35,188 nt of DNA from Thermoguttaceae bacterium (GCA_017550965.1 JAFZNK010000175.1:1-35188); one strand, 5' to 3'; numbered from the stretch's first letter, positions 1-10,731 are shown. Notes: a model not told the origin generated them from the sequence alone. Translations and numbers: made by a program.

Positions 1-1890
<1,890 letters not shown>

Positions 1891-2071
1891 TAGACGTCTC
1901 CTTTTCTTACGCGCGCCTTGTCGTATGCGTCGGCTCTCGTTCGAGTTAGAACCCCCAGTCGCGCCGACGCGGCGCTGTGCGAAAATGTCATATGCAAAGG
2001 AGGCGCCAAAATATAATTTCACGCGCGGCGCGCGGACGAGCAAATCAACGCGACGCGTTGTTCAGCGCCGT

Positions 2072-2096
2072 CCGGGGATTTGCATCCCCGGCTTTT
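2072..2096. repeat. Dispersed hairpin repeat, copy 1
   Basis: An 8-base stem CCGGGGAT, a TTGC loop and the matching ATCCCCGG arm are followed by CTTTT. Near-identical copies lie at 12603-12627 and 12685-12709, and a decayed copy at 5195-5220. All are intergenic. Confidence 0.8.
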
Positions 2097-2109
2097 ACGC
2101 TTCGCCGGA

Positions 2110-2138
2110 TTGACGCCGACGCGGCGCTGAGCTATAAT
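2110..2138 (+). promoter_or_regulatory. Predicted sigma-70 promoter of pheS
   Basis: TTGACG (2110-2115) and a perfect TATAAT (2133-2138) are separated by 17 bases. The start codon lies about 60 bases downstream. Confidence 0.75.
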
Positions 2139-2200
2139 ACCGAAACGCGTTTTTTGTAACGCGCAAAAACATCGTTAACGGTCAAATAAGGGTAGATTCC

Positions 2201-3220
<1,020 letters not shown>

Positions 3221-3226
3221 TCCGCG

Positions 3227-3841
3227 ATGCTCGAAATCGAAATGAAGTTCCGCGTCGACGACTCGACCGCGTACGAACGCCTTTTGCGCGAGACGCTCGG
3301 CGTCGAACCTGGCGCGCCGACGACCGAGTCGGACGTCTTCTTCACCAACGAAGCGCTCGGCTTTCCCAATCGCGGGAAGTCGCTGCGTATTCGTCGGCGC
3401 GGAAACTACCTTGCGGCGACGTTCAAAGGCCCGCGACTCGATTCCGAGACGAAGACGCGCGAAGAAATCGAATTGACGCTCGTCGACGAAGCGCCCGTCG
3501 TCGACGAGGAAACGACTCGGCGCGTCGATCAGGCGCGCGCCGACTGGATCAAGTTTTACGGTCGGCTCGGTTTTCTGCCCTACGGCGAAGTCGTCAAAAC
3601 GCGCCGCCGCGCGCGGGCGACCTACGAAGAACGTCCCTTCGAGATCACGCTCGACTACGTCGAAGGGCTGGGGTTCTTCACGGAACTTGAAACGACGGCG
3701 GAAAAGTCGGAATTTGACGCCGCCAAGGGAGTCGTCCTGAGCCTGGCGCAAAAACTGGGCTTGCGCGACGCCGTCACGCAAAGCTACCTGAGTCTGGTCT
3801 TCTCCAAAGACGAATATCTCCGATCCTGCGACTCAAAATAA
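3227..3841 (+). CDS. CYTH-domain protein (class IV adenylate cyclase / triphosphatase family)
   Basis: This is a 204-residue protein of the CYTH superfamily, whose members act in a beta-barrel tunnel on triphosphate substrates (CyaB adenylate cyclase, thiamine triphosphatase, tripolyphosphatase). The family's ExExK signature is present as EIEMK at residues 3-7. Basic barrel residues follow in SLRIRRRG, ATFKGPR and KTRRRARATYE, and acidic metal-binding positions in EITLDYVEGLGFFTELE. The start at 3227 is 6 bases after the pheS stop, with no good Shine-Dalgarno, so it is probably translationally coupled to pheS. The sequence does not separate cyclase from phosphatase activity. CyaB-like is the usual database label for this layout. 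Confidence 0.87.
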   Translation: MLEIEMKFRVDDSTAYERLLRETLGVEPGAPTTESDVFFTNEALGFPNRGKSLRIRRRGNYLAATFKGPRLDSETKTREEIELTLVDEAPVVDEETTRRVDQARADWIKFYGRLGFLPYGEVVKTRRRARATYEERPFEITLDYVEGLGFFTELETTAEKSEFDAAKGVVLSLAQKLGLRDAVTQSYLSLVFSKDEYLRSCDSK

Positions 3842-4105
3842 GCGTGGGAAATCGTCGCGCTCTAACAATTGTTAAAACTGTCGCAAACGACAGATTCTTC
3901 CAAAATTTTCAAAAAAAGTTCGATTTTGAGTGAATTGATAGTAGACGTTTCGAACGCGTTAGATTATCATTAAGCAATAGGGCTCGGTTTATGCGCGAAT
4001 TTGCGCGTTTTGAGCCTTGCGAGCGCGCGGCGTCTCGCCTCAATCAGACTTTAACCCACGTTAGGATATTCGTCGAAAACTTTGTCGCATTCGCGGAGGA
4101 AACAG
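3842..4105. other. AT-rich leader of the Gly/Met-rich protein gene
   Basis: This gap holds an AT-rich stretch (3890-3975) with a weak promoter candidate: TTGATA at 3935-3940 and TAGATT at 3960-3965, a 19-base spacer. There is no gene in it. Confidence 0.35.
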
Positions 4106-5089
4106 ATGAAATCGGGCATGTTCCACTTACTATTGTCGTTGGCTGTCGCGCTGTCGGCGGTCGGCGTTGTTAGCGCCGCGGAAAAAGCGACGGACTCTAA
4201 AGTCGACGAATCGAAAGCCGTCGAATTGTTCGACGCGATGGACAAAGGGCTTGTCGAAGTCAAATTGATTCCGAAAAACTCCCTTCAAAGCAGCTTGTCC
4301 GTCACCAATAAGACCGACAAAGAAATCGTCGTCGACATGCCCTCCGCGTTCGCGGGCGTTCCGGTCGTGGCTCAGCCCGGCGGCATGATGGGCGGTATGC
4401 GCGGCGGTCCCGGCGGCATGATGGGCGGCGCGATGGGTCCCGGAGGAGCCGGCGGATTTGGCGGCGGCATGTTCGGCGAAGGCGGCATGGGCGGTCGTAA
4501 CAACCGTAACGGCGGCATGGGCGGCAATAGCCGCGGCGGCGGCAATCAGTCGATCGGCGGCGGCATGGGCGGCCGCGGCGGCATGGGCGGTATGGGCGGC
4601 ATGATGGGCGGTCGCGGCGGACGCGGCGGCGGCGGAATGTTCTCTATCGCGCCGAACAAAACCCACAAGCAATCGGTTCGCACCGTCTGCCTTGAACACG
4701 GCAAAAAAGAGCCTCGCTCCACCGTCAAATACACGATCGTCCCGATCGATTCCTACACCGACAACAAAACGACGCAGGTTCTCTGCTCGATGCTTGGCGA
4801 CGAAGAGCTTGATCAGAACGCCGTTCAGGCGGCCGTTTGGAGCGCGGAAAACGGGCTGACGATGGAAGAGCTCGCCGCGAAGACCAGACAGATCTCGCGC
4901 AATAACCCGGTCCAAAGCTACTTCAAGTCCTCCGAGCTCGAATTGAGCATGCAGCTTCTCGAACAAGCGGACGCTCGCGCCGCCGAAATTGAAGAAGTCG
5001 AAAAAGCTCAGGAAGACCTCGAAAATTACAAGCCGGAAAAGACTGACGACACCGTCGAAACGATCACCGAGCAAATTCTGAGCGAATAA
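4106..5089 (+). CDS. Secreted Gly/Met-rich low-complexity protein
   Basis: I do not recognise a family for this 327-residue protein. I chose the ATG at 4106 because GGAGGA lies 6 bases upstream and the product then begins with a clean Sec signal peptide (MKSGMFHLLLSLAVALSA, cleavage near VSA/AEK). Residues about 91-178 are almost entirely Gly and Met with scattered Arg and Asn (GGMMGG, GGMGG, GGRGG units). After that comes an ordered-looking domain with paired Cys (RTVCLEHGKKEP and TQVLCSML), then a Glu/Lys-rich helix to the C-terminus. N-terminal text such as LSVTNKTDKEIVVDMP suggests a beta domain. Glycine- and methionine-rich exported regions occur in other planctomycetes as I recall; the role is unknown. 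It is a single-gene unit with its own terminator at 5120-5157. Confidence 0.85.
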   Translation: MKSGMFHLLLSLAVALSAVGVVSAAEKATDSKVDESKAVELFDAMDKGLVEVKLIPKNSLQSSLSVTNKTDKEIVVDMPSAFAGVPVVAQPGGMMGGMRGGPGGMMGGAMGPGGAGGFGGGMFGEGGMGGRNNRNGGMGGNSRGGGNQSIGGGMGGRGGMGGMGGMMGGRGGRGGGGMFSIAPNKTHKQSVRTVCLEHGKKEPRSTVKYTIVPIDSYTDNKTTQVLCSMLGDEELDQNAVQAAVWSAENGLTMEELAAKTRQISRNNPVQSYFKSSELELSMQLLEQADARAAEIEEVEKAQEDLENYKPEKTDDTVETITEQILSE

Positions 5090-5119
5090 GTCGACAGACT
5101 CGCCTGACAAAACTATGCG

Positions 5120-5157
5120 GCCGCGCTTTACCAACTGGTATCGCGCGGCTTTTTTTC
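5120..5157 (+). terminator. Rho-independent terminator
   Basis: The stem GCCGCGC (5120-5126) / GCGCGGC (5143-5149) has an inner TACCA/TGGTA pair and a run of eight T with CGG after it. It lies 30 bases downstream of the Gly/Met-rich gene. Confidence 0.85.
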
Positions 5158-5194
5158 GGTCCGACGACGGATTTCGTCGCATTGTTTGGCGCCG

Positions 5195-5220
5195 TCCGGA
5201 GACTTGCGTCCCCGACTTTT
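5195..5220. repeat. Dispersed hairpin repeat, decayed copy
   Basis: This matches the repeat at 2072-2096 with substitutions in both arms (CCGGAGAC, TTGC, GTCCCCGA, then CTTTT). The flanking GCGCCGT before it is shared with copy 1. Confidence 0.6.
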
Positions 5221-5328
5221 AAAAAAATCAAAAAATTTTTCTTTCGCGTCCAATTGGCGTCGTCTTAACTAACAGAGCCGCATACGAAACGACAACGCGG
5301 CCGCATACCGCAGAACAAAGGAGCGAAC

Positions 5329-5589
5329 ATGACGTCGAAACCAACCGCAAACGCCGTCGACCAATCGATCGACGAATATCTGAGCGAGAACTGGAACGCG
5401 ATCGCCAGACGCAGCGCGTCGTCGACGACGCGGCGCGTTTTGACGGCGCAGACCTGGGAGCGGCGGCTGGCGTACGTCAATCGCGTGACGCTGGCGGTCG
5501 GCGTGTTGCTGGTCGTTCAATTTCCCGTCGCGTGTTACGCGCTGGAAAAAATCGAAGAGTCGGCTCTGGAATTTTGCGCCGCGTTATAG
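5329..5589 (+). CDS. Small single-helix membrane protein
   Basis: This 86-residue protein has no family I recognise. The ATG at 5329 is preceded by AAAGGAG at good spacing. The first 55 residues are hydrophilic and predicted cytoplasmic (DEYLSENWNAIARR, TTRRVLTAQTWERR). One transmembrane helix follows at about residues 55-76 (VTLAVGVLLVVQFPVACYAL), then a short outside tail ending in FCAAL. It is the first gene of a same-strand cluster with the genes at 5640, 6471 and 6964. The layout, a short cytoplasmic arm plus one helix, resembles small anti-sigma factors in form only; no zinc-binding anti-sigma motif (HxxxCxxC) is present. A membrane adaptor is equally possible. Confidence 0.75.
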   Translation: MTSKPTANAVDQSIDEYLSENWNAIARRSASSTTRRVLTAQTWERRLAYVNRVTLAVGVLLVVQFPVACYALEKIEESALEFCAAL

Positions 5590-5639
5590 CGGACCGTTTT
5601 GGAACAACCACCGGAATAAGTTTAATAAGGAACAACGCG

Positions 5640-6452
5640 ATGATGAAAAGCGTATTAGCCGCCGTGGGACTCGTGGCGATCGTCGGCGGAATCGCCGTCT
5701 GGCAATTCGGCTTTTTCTCGGAAAAAACGCGCGAAATCAAGACGCAGATGGAACGCGCCACCGCATCCGCGCGCGTCGAAAAATCGATTTCGGATCTCAA
5801 ACGCGACATTTCCGAACTCGACGAGAAGGCGCGTTCTTACAACGTCAAGGCGCGCAAGTTGGAGTACGCGTGGGAACGCGATCAGGAACAAGTCGACCAG
5901 ATTAAAGAAGCGATCGACAAATTGTGCGCGTCGGCCAAAGAGCAAGGGTTGCCCAAGCCGAGCGAGAGTCTGCAATTAACCGACGAACAAAAGGCCGTCT
6001 CGCTCTCGTTCAACGGCAAGACGATCGAAGGCGCGGAAGTCTACTCGATTCTGGAAAAATGGGTCGACTCGCTCAAATTGAAAGAGAAGACCGCGAACGA
6101 AAAGAAAGAGACGATCGACCGCATGCGCGAAGTTTCCGCGCAAATCGTCGAGAAAAAAGATCAAATGGCGCTTGAACTCGCCAAGATGGAAGCGCGCGTG
6201 AGCGAGCTCGAAGGGGCCAAAGACCTCGCGGAAATCAACGCCGAACTCGCGACGATGGAAGCGGACGTCAAAGGAATCGCGGCGGGCAAGTCGGGCAAAG
6301 CGCTCGCGACGATTCAGGACCAGATCGACGAGCTTAACGCCATCGCCGACTCTTACGAAGAAGAAGCGCAGGCCAAAGACGACGAACTCAATCCGTCCGA
6401 CGTCGTTTCGCCCGAGAATTATTCGGCGGAACTGGATTCCTACTGGAACTGA
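5640..6452 (+). CDS. Membrane-anchored coiled-coil protein
   Basis: This is a 270-residue protein of unknown family. The frame is open upstream, but the tandem ATG ATG at 5640 sits after AATAAGGAA and gives a clean N-terminal anchor (VLAAVGLVAIVGGIAVWQFGFF, about residues 5-26). The rest is charged and heptad-like: two long helices (about residues 27-85 and 145-235) separated by a short region with LSFNGKTIEGAEVYSILEKW. The C-terminus is acidic and ends SAELDSYWN. Topology is probably one helix in the inner membrane with the coiled coil on one side. The helical pattern recalls PspA-like or EzrA-like proteins only superficially. The gene starts 50 bases after 5589 and is followed 18 bases later by the sigma-like gene, so co-transcription is likely. 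Confidence 0.8.
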   Translation: MMKSVLAAVGLVAIVGGIAVWQFGFFSEKTREIKTQMERATASARVEKSISDLKRDISELDEKARSYNVKARKLEYAWERDQEQVDQIKEAIDKLCASAKEQGLPKPSESLQLTDEQKAVSLSFNGKTIEGAEVYSILEKWVDSLKLKEKTANEKKETIDRMREVSAQIVEKKDQMALELAKMEARVSELEGAKDLAEINAELATMEADVKGIAAGKSGKALATIQDQIDELNAIADSYEEEAQAKDDELNPSDVVSPENYSAELDSYWN

Positions 6453-6470
6453 TTCAATCGACAATCCGCG

Positions 6471-6899
6471 ATGGAAAATTTGACGCGCCCAGGAACTCAC
6501 GACGCGCTCGTTCGAATCGCCTCGAGCGCCAGGTCCGGCGATTCCGACGCCCTCAACGCCGCGCTGCTCAATTTGAGCGTGTTGGCGGAACGGAAATTTC
6601 GCTCGAAAATCGAGCGAAGGCTTCGAGAGTACGCAGAAAGCGGGCGCGGTTATTCCGTCTCGATCGACGACGCGTCCGACGCGCTCAACGAGCTGCTGTG
6701 GGTCGTGTGTCAAAAGGCGTCGAATTATCGCGGATCGACCGACGCGGAGGCGAACGCGTGGCTCGCGCGGATCGTCGAGCGGCGACTCGTCGACAAAGGG
6801 CGCGTCGTTCTTCGGCGCGCCGCCAAGTGGCGCGAGTTCTTCGCGCTCGTTCCTAAAAAGAGCCGATCGCTTCTCGAAACGACAAATTCCGACGATTGA
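6471..6899 (+). CDS. ECF sigma region-2-like protein lacking region 4
   Basis: This 142-residue protein aligns by eye with region 2 of planctomycete ECF sigma factors. There is ARSGDSDALNAAL at the N-terminus, where such sigmas have ARSGDxxAL. The YRGSTDAEANAWLARIVERRLVDK block matches the usual FRGxTEAExxAWLRRIL. The core segment that normally reads DVVQETFLxAH is degenerate here (DALNELLWVVCQKA). The protein stops soon after, with FFALVPKKSRSLLETTNSDD, so the helix-turn-helix of region 4 is absent. There is no strong Shine-Dalgarno, and the gene starts 18 bases after the preceding stop. It may be a decayed sigma or a repurposed core-binding protein. The stop at 6897-6899 is followed by ordinary intergenic DNA with no region-4-like frame that I could see. 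Confidence 0.75.
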   Translation: MENLTRPGTHDALVRIASSARSGDSDALNAALLNLSVLAERKFRSKIERRLREYAESGRGYSVSIDDASDALNELLWVVCQKASNYRGSTDAEANAWLARIVERRLVDKGRVVLRRAAKWREFFALVPKKSRSLLETTNSDD

Positions 6900-6963
6900 C
6901 GTCGGCTCCGTTATCGGGATCTTTTTACTAACCGTTTCACACGCAAGTCGTTAAGGACGAGCT

Positions 6964-8145
6964 ATGAAAAAGTCGAACCTCTTCTTGCTTGCCGTTCTCG
7001 TCGCTTTGTTGGCGCTTGGTTTCGTCGCGATGAAATCGGGCTGGTCGCCGACTTCGTTCTGGACCAAAAAGCCGACCGGACTGAGACTTGAACTTCAGGA
7101 ATTCGACAAGAAAATCGAACCGGTCGCCGATCGTCGCGCCAAGATTCTCACGCGACTTGAGAAAATAGAAAGCGAAGAGAAAGAAGCGCGCAAGGCCGCG
7201 TCCGACGCGGTTGCCAAATTGTCGGCGGAAGAGCGCGAATCGTTTGAAAAAGACCTTCTTCTGGGCAAATTGTCGAACGAAAATGCGAAGAATCCGCTCG
7301 CGGTCGTCGCGTTCGCGCGATGCCAGGAGGCGTTTTCGCTCAGTCGCCAGACAAAAGCGTTGCGCGACGGACTCGCGAAATACGAAATCGAGTTGGTTCG
7401 CGCGTTTTCCGAACGCGATCGACTTGTGCGTCGCGTCGAGACGAGCGAAGCGCTCGGGTACGACCCCGACGACGCGTCTAACGGCGAAGTCGACTTCGGC
7501 GCGCTCGACGAACTCGCCGCGCAGACGGACGAAACAATCGCCGAACAGGCGAATCGCGACGCGCTCAACCCGTTCGACGCAGCGTCGTCGACCGCCGACG
7601 AGCGCGCGAAGCTCGTCGACGAAATCGTCGCGGGCCGCGAAGTTTCGGAACAAGTGAAAATCGACGAGTCGCTCGACGCGAAAATCGACGCGCTCGCCAA
7701 AGAAGAGGAGACGAACAGCCCGTCGATCGCGATCGCCGATCAGAGAACGCTCGCGATTATCGCGTCGGTCGGGTTCGCTCTTGCGGTCTTTGTCATTTTG
7801 GCGCTTGGCGTCAGAGGCTTTTTTTCGATGATGAGTCAACCGAACGTCGCGCCGGTCGTCGACCCGTTCGCAAACGTAGACGAAACGTCGGGCGCGCCGG
7901 TGACGCAACGCGCGCAACAACAGCCGGTCGTCAATTCCGAACGCGTGTTGCAAGTTCTTCTGTTCACGCTTCTTGGCGGTCTCTTTTTCGGGCCGTTCGG
8001 CGCGGGCGTCGGGTGCGTCCTGGGTCTGTTCACGGCAGGCTGGAAATCCCTCGCGCGCACTATTGGAGCCATCGGACTCGTAATCCTCGCGCTGCTCGTT
8101 GCGCTGATAGTCTACGGAATCGTGATGATCGCGATTTTTATTTAG
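6964..8145 (+). CDS. Multi-helix membrane protein with coiled-coil domain
   Basis: This is a 393-residue protein of unknown family. The ATG at 6964 follows TTAAGGACGAGCT. An N-terminal helix or signal anchor (about residues 4-24, LFLLAVLVALLALGFVAM) leads into a charged coiled coil (about 40-260) rich in Glu, Asp, Ala and Lys. A second helix follows at about 262-283 (TLAIIASVGFALAVFVILAL), then a short polar loop, and two hydrophobic segments at the C-terminus (VLQVLLFTLLGGLFFGPFGAGVGCVLGLF and IGAIGLVILALLVALIVYGIVMIAIF). The arrangement resembles the 5640 product plus an added membrane domain, so the two may work together. It is the last gene of the cluster and ends in a bidirectional terminator. 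Confidence 0.8.
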   Translation: MKKSNLFLLAVLVALLALGFVAMKSGWSPTSFWTKKPTGLRLELQEFDKKIEPVADRRAKILTRLEKIESEEKEARKAASDAVAKLSAEERESFEKDLLLGKLSNENAKNPLAVVAFARCQEAFSLSRQTKALRDGLAKYEIELVRAFSERDRLVRRVETSEALGYDPDDASNGEVDFGALDELAAQTDETIAEQANRDALNPFDAASSTADERAKLVDEIVAGREVSEQVKIDESLDAKIDALAKEEETNSPSIAIADQRTLAIIASVGFALAVFVILALGVRGFFSMMSQPNVAPVVDPFANVDETSGAPVTQRAQQQPVVNSERVLQVLLFTLLGGLFFGPFGAGVGCVLGLFTAGWKSLARTIGAIGLVILALLVALIVYGIVMIAIFI

Positions 8146-8181
8146 AGATTGGCGACGTTTTTCAGACGCCTCGATAAATAC

Positions 8182-8219
8182 AAAAACGCCCCTCCGTTTT
8201 CCGCGAGAGGGGCGTTTTT
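8182..8219. terminator. Bidirectional rho-independent terminator
   Basis: A perfect 13-base stem (AAAAACGCCCCTC / GAGGGGCGTTTTT) has a 12-base loop. The A-tract on one side and T-tract on the other serve both the plus-strand cluster and the convergent acetyltransferase gene. Confidence 0.9.
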
Positions 8220-8352
8220 ACGTTACTCAAACCGACGCCGTCGTTAAATATCCAACTAATTGCTAGAACAATTCTTAGAAAGAAGCGTTAGGAAGACTAA
8301 CAACAAGGAGAAAACCGGTCGACAGGGAAACGAAAGCGTCGCAACGTCGAAA

Positions 8353-8931
8353 CTAACGCCCGATTATCTTCTCAAAGCGAAACATACCGTCCTGGTCGGA
8401 ACCGTCGCCAACGTCCGGGTCGTTTGGATCGGGATGGCGGGCGTTGAAGAATTCCACGATGCGGAACCCAAGTCGATTCACGTAGAAATGGATGTTTCGC
8501 GTCTCAAAATAGGGCGTATGCGTTTCCCAAATCTTCACGTCCGGACGCAACTTTTCCACCTCAAACCAGGCGGCGCGTCCTACCCCTTTGTTATGCGCGT
8601 TCGGCGCGACAAAAAGCAGCTCGAGCTCGCCTCGTTCGCCGTTCGTTCTGATGACAAGGCCCCCGACTTTTTCGTCGTCGAGCATAATTCGATACGCCTC
8701 GCCCCCGTCTATCGCCTTCTCGATCGTCTCGCGCGAGATAATCTCGCCGTCTTCTTCAAAATGGTCGTCCCGTCGTCCAAACTCTTCTAACGCTCCGTAA
8801 TTGAACGACTTCTGATTGTCGCGAATAAACTGATCGCGATCTTCTGACGCCAGGGGAACAAGTCGAACGTTCGTCGCTAATCTGTTCGTCATCGCAACAA
8901 AAGTCGTTTTCGACGTGCGGAGAGGCGGCAT
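8353..8931 (-). CDS. GNAT-family N-acetyltransferase
   Basis: This is an acyl-CoA-dependent N-acetyltransferase of the GNAT fold; its substrate cannot be read from the sequence. Motif A, which binds CoA, is ELELLFVAPNAHNKGVGRAAW, with the N-x-G-V-G-R loop. The GNAT C-terminal block reads ARNIHFYVNRLGFRIVEFF-like (ETRNIHFYVNRLGFRIVEF). The C-terminal tail (PDPNDPDVGDGSDQDGMFRFEK) is acidic. The longest frame starts at 8931, but neither that ATG nor the one at 8892 (MTNRLATNVRLVPL) has a clear Shine-Dalgarno. The shorter 179-residue form matches the usual GNAT start better. It lies 32 bases (long form) after the acidic-protein gene on the same strand, so the two may be co-transcribed. Confidence 0.85.
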   Translation of the reverse strand: MPPLRTSKTTFVAMTNRLATNVRLVPLASEDRDQFIRDNQKSFNYGALEEFGRRDDHFEEDGEIISRETIEKAIDGGEAYRIMLDDEKVGGLVIRTNGERGELELLFVAPNAHNKGVGRAAWFEVEKLRPDVKIWETHTPYFETRNIHFYVNRLGFRIVEFFNARHPDPNDPDVGDGSDQDGMFRFEKIIGR

Positions 8932-8963
8932 GGCGCGGTCCGGCGTCGAACCGACGTTAATCG

Positions 8964-9419
8964 TCAGTCTTCTTCGAAGACGTTTTCTTCGGAATCGAGA
9001 CTATCCCACTCGTCCGCTTCGGGGTCGGCGGAGTTCTCGGCGCAACTATCGTCGGCGTCGGCTTCTTCGTCGTCTCCGCCGTCTCCGTCGATGAGCTGAG
9101 TGAATTCCTCGTCGGAAAGTTCTTCAAAATCTTCGTCGAAGTCGTCGTCGAAATCGTCCTCTTCCTCTTCGTCCATATTTTGATTTTCGTCGGGGAAAAA
9201 GAAACGTTCCTGACGCGGTTCGTCTTCGTATAAATCGTTGTTCATATATCTGTCCGTATACGCCATAAAGCGGTTTTCTTCCAACAGAATCGAGTCTTCG
9301 GTCGGGGCGGGAACCAACTTGATTTCTTCTTCCGCGCCGGCTTTGCGTCGACGCGGTCGAGTAAGCGTTTCGTCGTCGCTCGATTCGTTCGCCGAGCGCC
9401 TTTTCCGATTGTCCAGCAT
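8964..9419 (-). CDS. Highly acidic protein of unknown function
   Basis: This is a 151-residue protein with no recognised family. The frame extends to 9503, but I chose the ATG at 9417-9419 because TAGGA precedes it at suitable spacing; the longer form has no such site. The N-terminus is basic (MLDNRKRRS, TRPRRRKAG). It is followed by a central segment with Tyr and Phe (RFMAYTDRYMNNDLYEDEP, RQERFFFP), then a C-terminal half dominated by Asp and Glu (DEEEEDDFDDDFDEDFEE and further runs to the end). It has no signal peptide or helix, so it is presumably cytoplasmic and largely disordered. Acidic tails of this type occur in proteins that contact basic partners or RNA polymerase, but nothing specific can be claimed. 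Confidence 0.75.
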   Translation of the reverse strand: MLDNRKRRSANESSDDETLTRPRRRKAGAEEEIKLVPAPTEDSILLEENRFMAYTDRYMNNDLYEDEPRQERFFFPDENQNMDEEEEDDFDDDFDEDFEELSDEEFTQLIDGDGGDDEEADADDSCAENSADPEADEWDSLDSEENVFEED

Positions 9420-9726
9420 GTTCTGTTTTCCTACCGCGGGGGTCAATACTCTTCGCAACCTCCGAAAACGAGCGCGATTCGTCGTTTTGGAATATTGCGC
9501 CAAGATTTGGGTACGCCATTATAGCGCTCGCGCGACGCGCTTAAAAGACGGAAAACGCCTTTTCCTCAAAAAACTTGACAATTCGCGCGTTTTCCGCCGT
9601 CGCGCCAGCTCGACAAAAAAATCGTAAAGCCGCTTGTTACAAACGCGGCAAAGGGGTAAACTAACGAAACGGCGGTCCGCGTTCGTCCCCGCCGCGCTAC
9701 GCCCCGTTTTGACAAGGAACCTAACT
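9420..9726. other. Divergent intergenic region
   Basis: This 307-base gap lies between the acidic-protein gene and the His-rich protein gene. It holds a promoter candidate for the latter (9634-9662). I found no RNA gene or repeat. Confidence 0.5.
9634..9662 (+). promoter_or_regulatory. Candidate promoter of the His-rich protein gene
   Basis: TTGTTA (9634-9639) and TAAACT (9657-9662) are separated by 17 bases, about 65 bases before the start codon. Confidence 0.4.
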
Positions 9727-10581
9727 ATGACGTCCGAACCCAACGCTCCCGAAGAATCAAAATCGTCCAAAGCGATCGTCGTCCTCTTCGTCGTCGTTCT
9801 CATTCTCGTTCTTTTTGTCGGCTACGCGCTCATGTTCAAACGCGGCGAGCGCACGAGCTTCGATCTCAATTCCGGACGCGAGAAGACGACTCAATTCGTG
9901 TGGTTCTACGACTACAAGACGACCGAACAGGAATCGATCTTCTGCAAGCGCGTCAAAGAACGCGGTCTGGCGAACGACGAACCGCGTTGGGTCGACGAAT
10001 CGGGCAAAATCGGCGCGAAAAAGGTCGAATACCAATATAACGGCGCCAACGACGTCGCTCAAAACGCGGAGGTCTTCTTAGAGACGTTTCGACTCGACGA
10101 AGCGTCCGAACGCGAATTTCTCGCGCTCATTCTTGGCTACCTGGCGGAACCCGACCTCTATCTGCTCGCGCACGAAGCGCTTACCGGCACGATGAAACAA
10201 GACGCGGCGCTTAGAAACAGGGATCTTGCCGAAGAAGAAAGTCGACGGGTAATCGCCGATCTCCGCAAGGAAATCGAGCGGCTCGAAAACGGCGGTCTGG
10301 CGGAACTCAAGGAGAAAGCGGAAGAATTCTGGCGCCGCGTCGAAGAGACGAACCAACATATGCTCGAACACGCGCACGGTCACGACCACGAGCACGCCCA
10401 CGACGACCATGACCACGACCACGCGCACGACGGCCACGATCACGACCATGACGCGGATCATGCGCACGACGACCATGACCATGACCACGAGACCGATCAC
10501 GACCACGCGCATGGAGACCATGACCACGACGCCGACCATGATCACGACCACGCCGACGACGTTCCCGAGAGTTCGCTCTAG
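9727..10581 (+). CDS. Membrane protein with His/Asp-rich metal-binding tail
   Basis: This is a 284-residue protein of unknown family. The ATG at 9727 follows AAGGAACC. A short cytoplasmic N-terminus leads to one helix at about residues 17-36 (IVVLFVVVLILVLFVGYALM). A soluble domain (about 40-200) follows, with FVWFYDYKTTEQESIFCKR and a helix rich in Glu and Arg. The last 65 or so residues contain about 26 His alternating with Asp, Glu and Ala in DHDHDHAH-type units. Such tails chelate Zn, Ni or Co in ZIP and CDF transporters, NikR-pathway chaperones and periplasmic Zn proteins. With one helix and a C-terminal tail, the chelating part is most simply placed outside the inner membrane. No transporter domain is present. 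I saw no Zur or NikR box upstream. Confidence 0.85.
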   Translation: MTSEPNAPEESKSSKAIVVLFVVVLILVLFVGYALMFKRGERTSFDLNSGREKTTQFVWFYDYKTTEQESIFCKRVKERGLANDEPRWVDESGKIGAKKVEYQYNGANDVAQNAEVFLETFRLDEASEREFLALILGYLAEPDLYLLAHEALTGTMKQDAALRNRDLAEEESRRVIADLRKEIERLENGGLAELKEKAEEFWRRVEETNQHMLEHAHGHDHEHAHDDHDHDHAHDGHDHDHDADHAHDDHDHDHETDHDHAHGDHDHDADHDHDHADDVPESSL

Positions 10582-10731
10582 GTCGGTTTGATTCGCGTCG
10601 TTTTCCGTAAAGGAGCCGACAGGGCGCTAGTCGAACGGGGGTTTTGTTCTACAATAGAGGGACGGCGTTTTTGCGGCGTTCTATCGAGACGTCGACGTCA
10701 GAAAATCAATTAGAAAATAAGGAACCTAAGT

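Larger units (their letters stand above)
1891..2200. other. Divergent intergenic region clpB/pheS
   Basis: This 310-base gap holds the clpB leader, a dispersed hairpin repeat at 2072-2096 and the pheS promoter. The 15-base string GCCGACGCGGCGCTG occurs twice, at 1963-1977 and at 2115-2129; the second copy lies inside the promoter spacer. I found no gene in it. Confidence 0.7.

Noticed and set aside
4130..5182. 350-codon minus-strand frame rich in Ala and His
   Set aside because: It is the complement of the Gly/Met repeat codons, and it runs through the terminator of the real gene.
9420..9503. 28-codon N-terminal extension of the acidic protein
   Set aside because: It is basic, lacks a ribosome site, and the ATG at 9419 has one.
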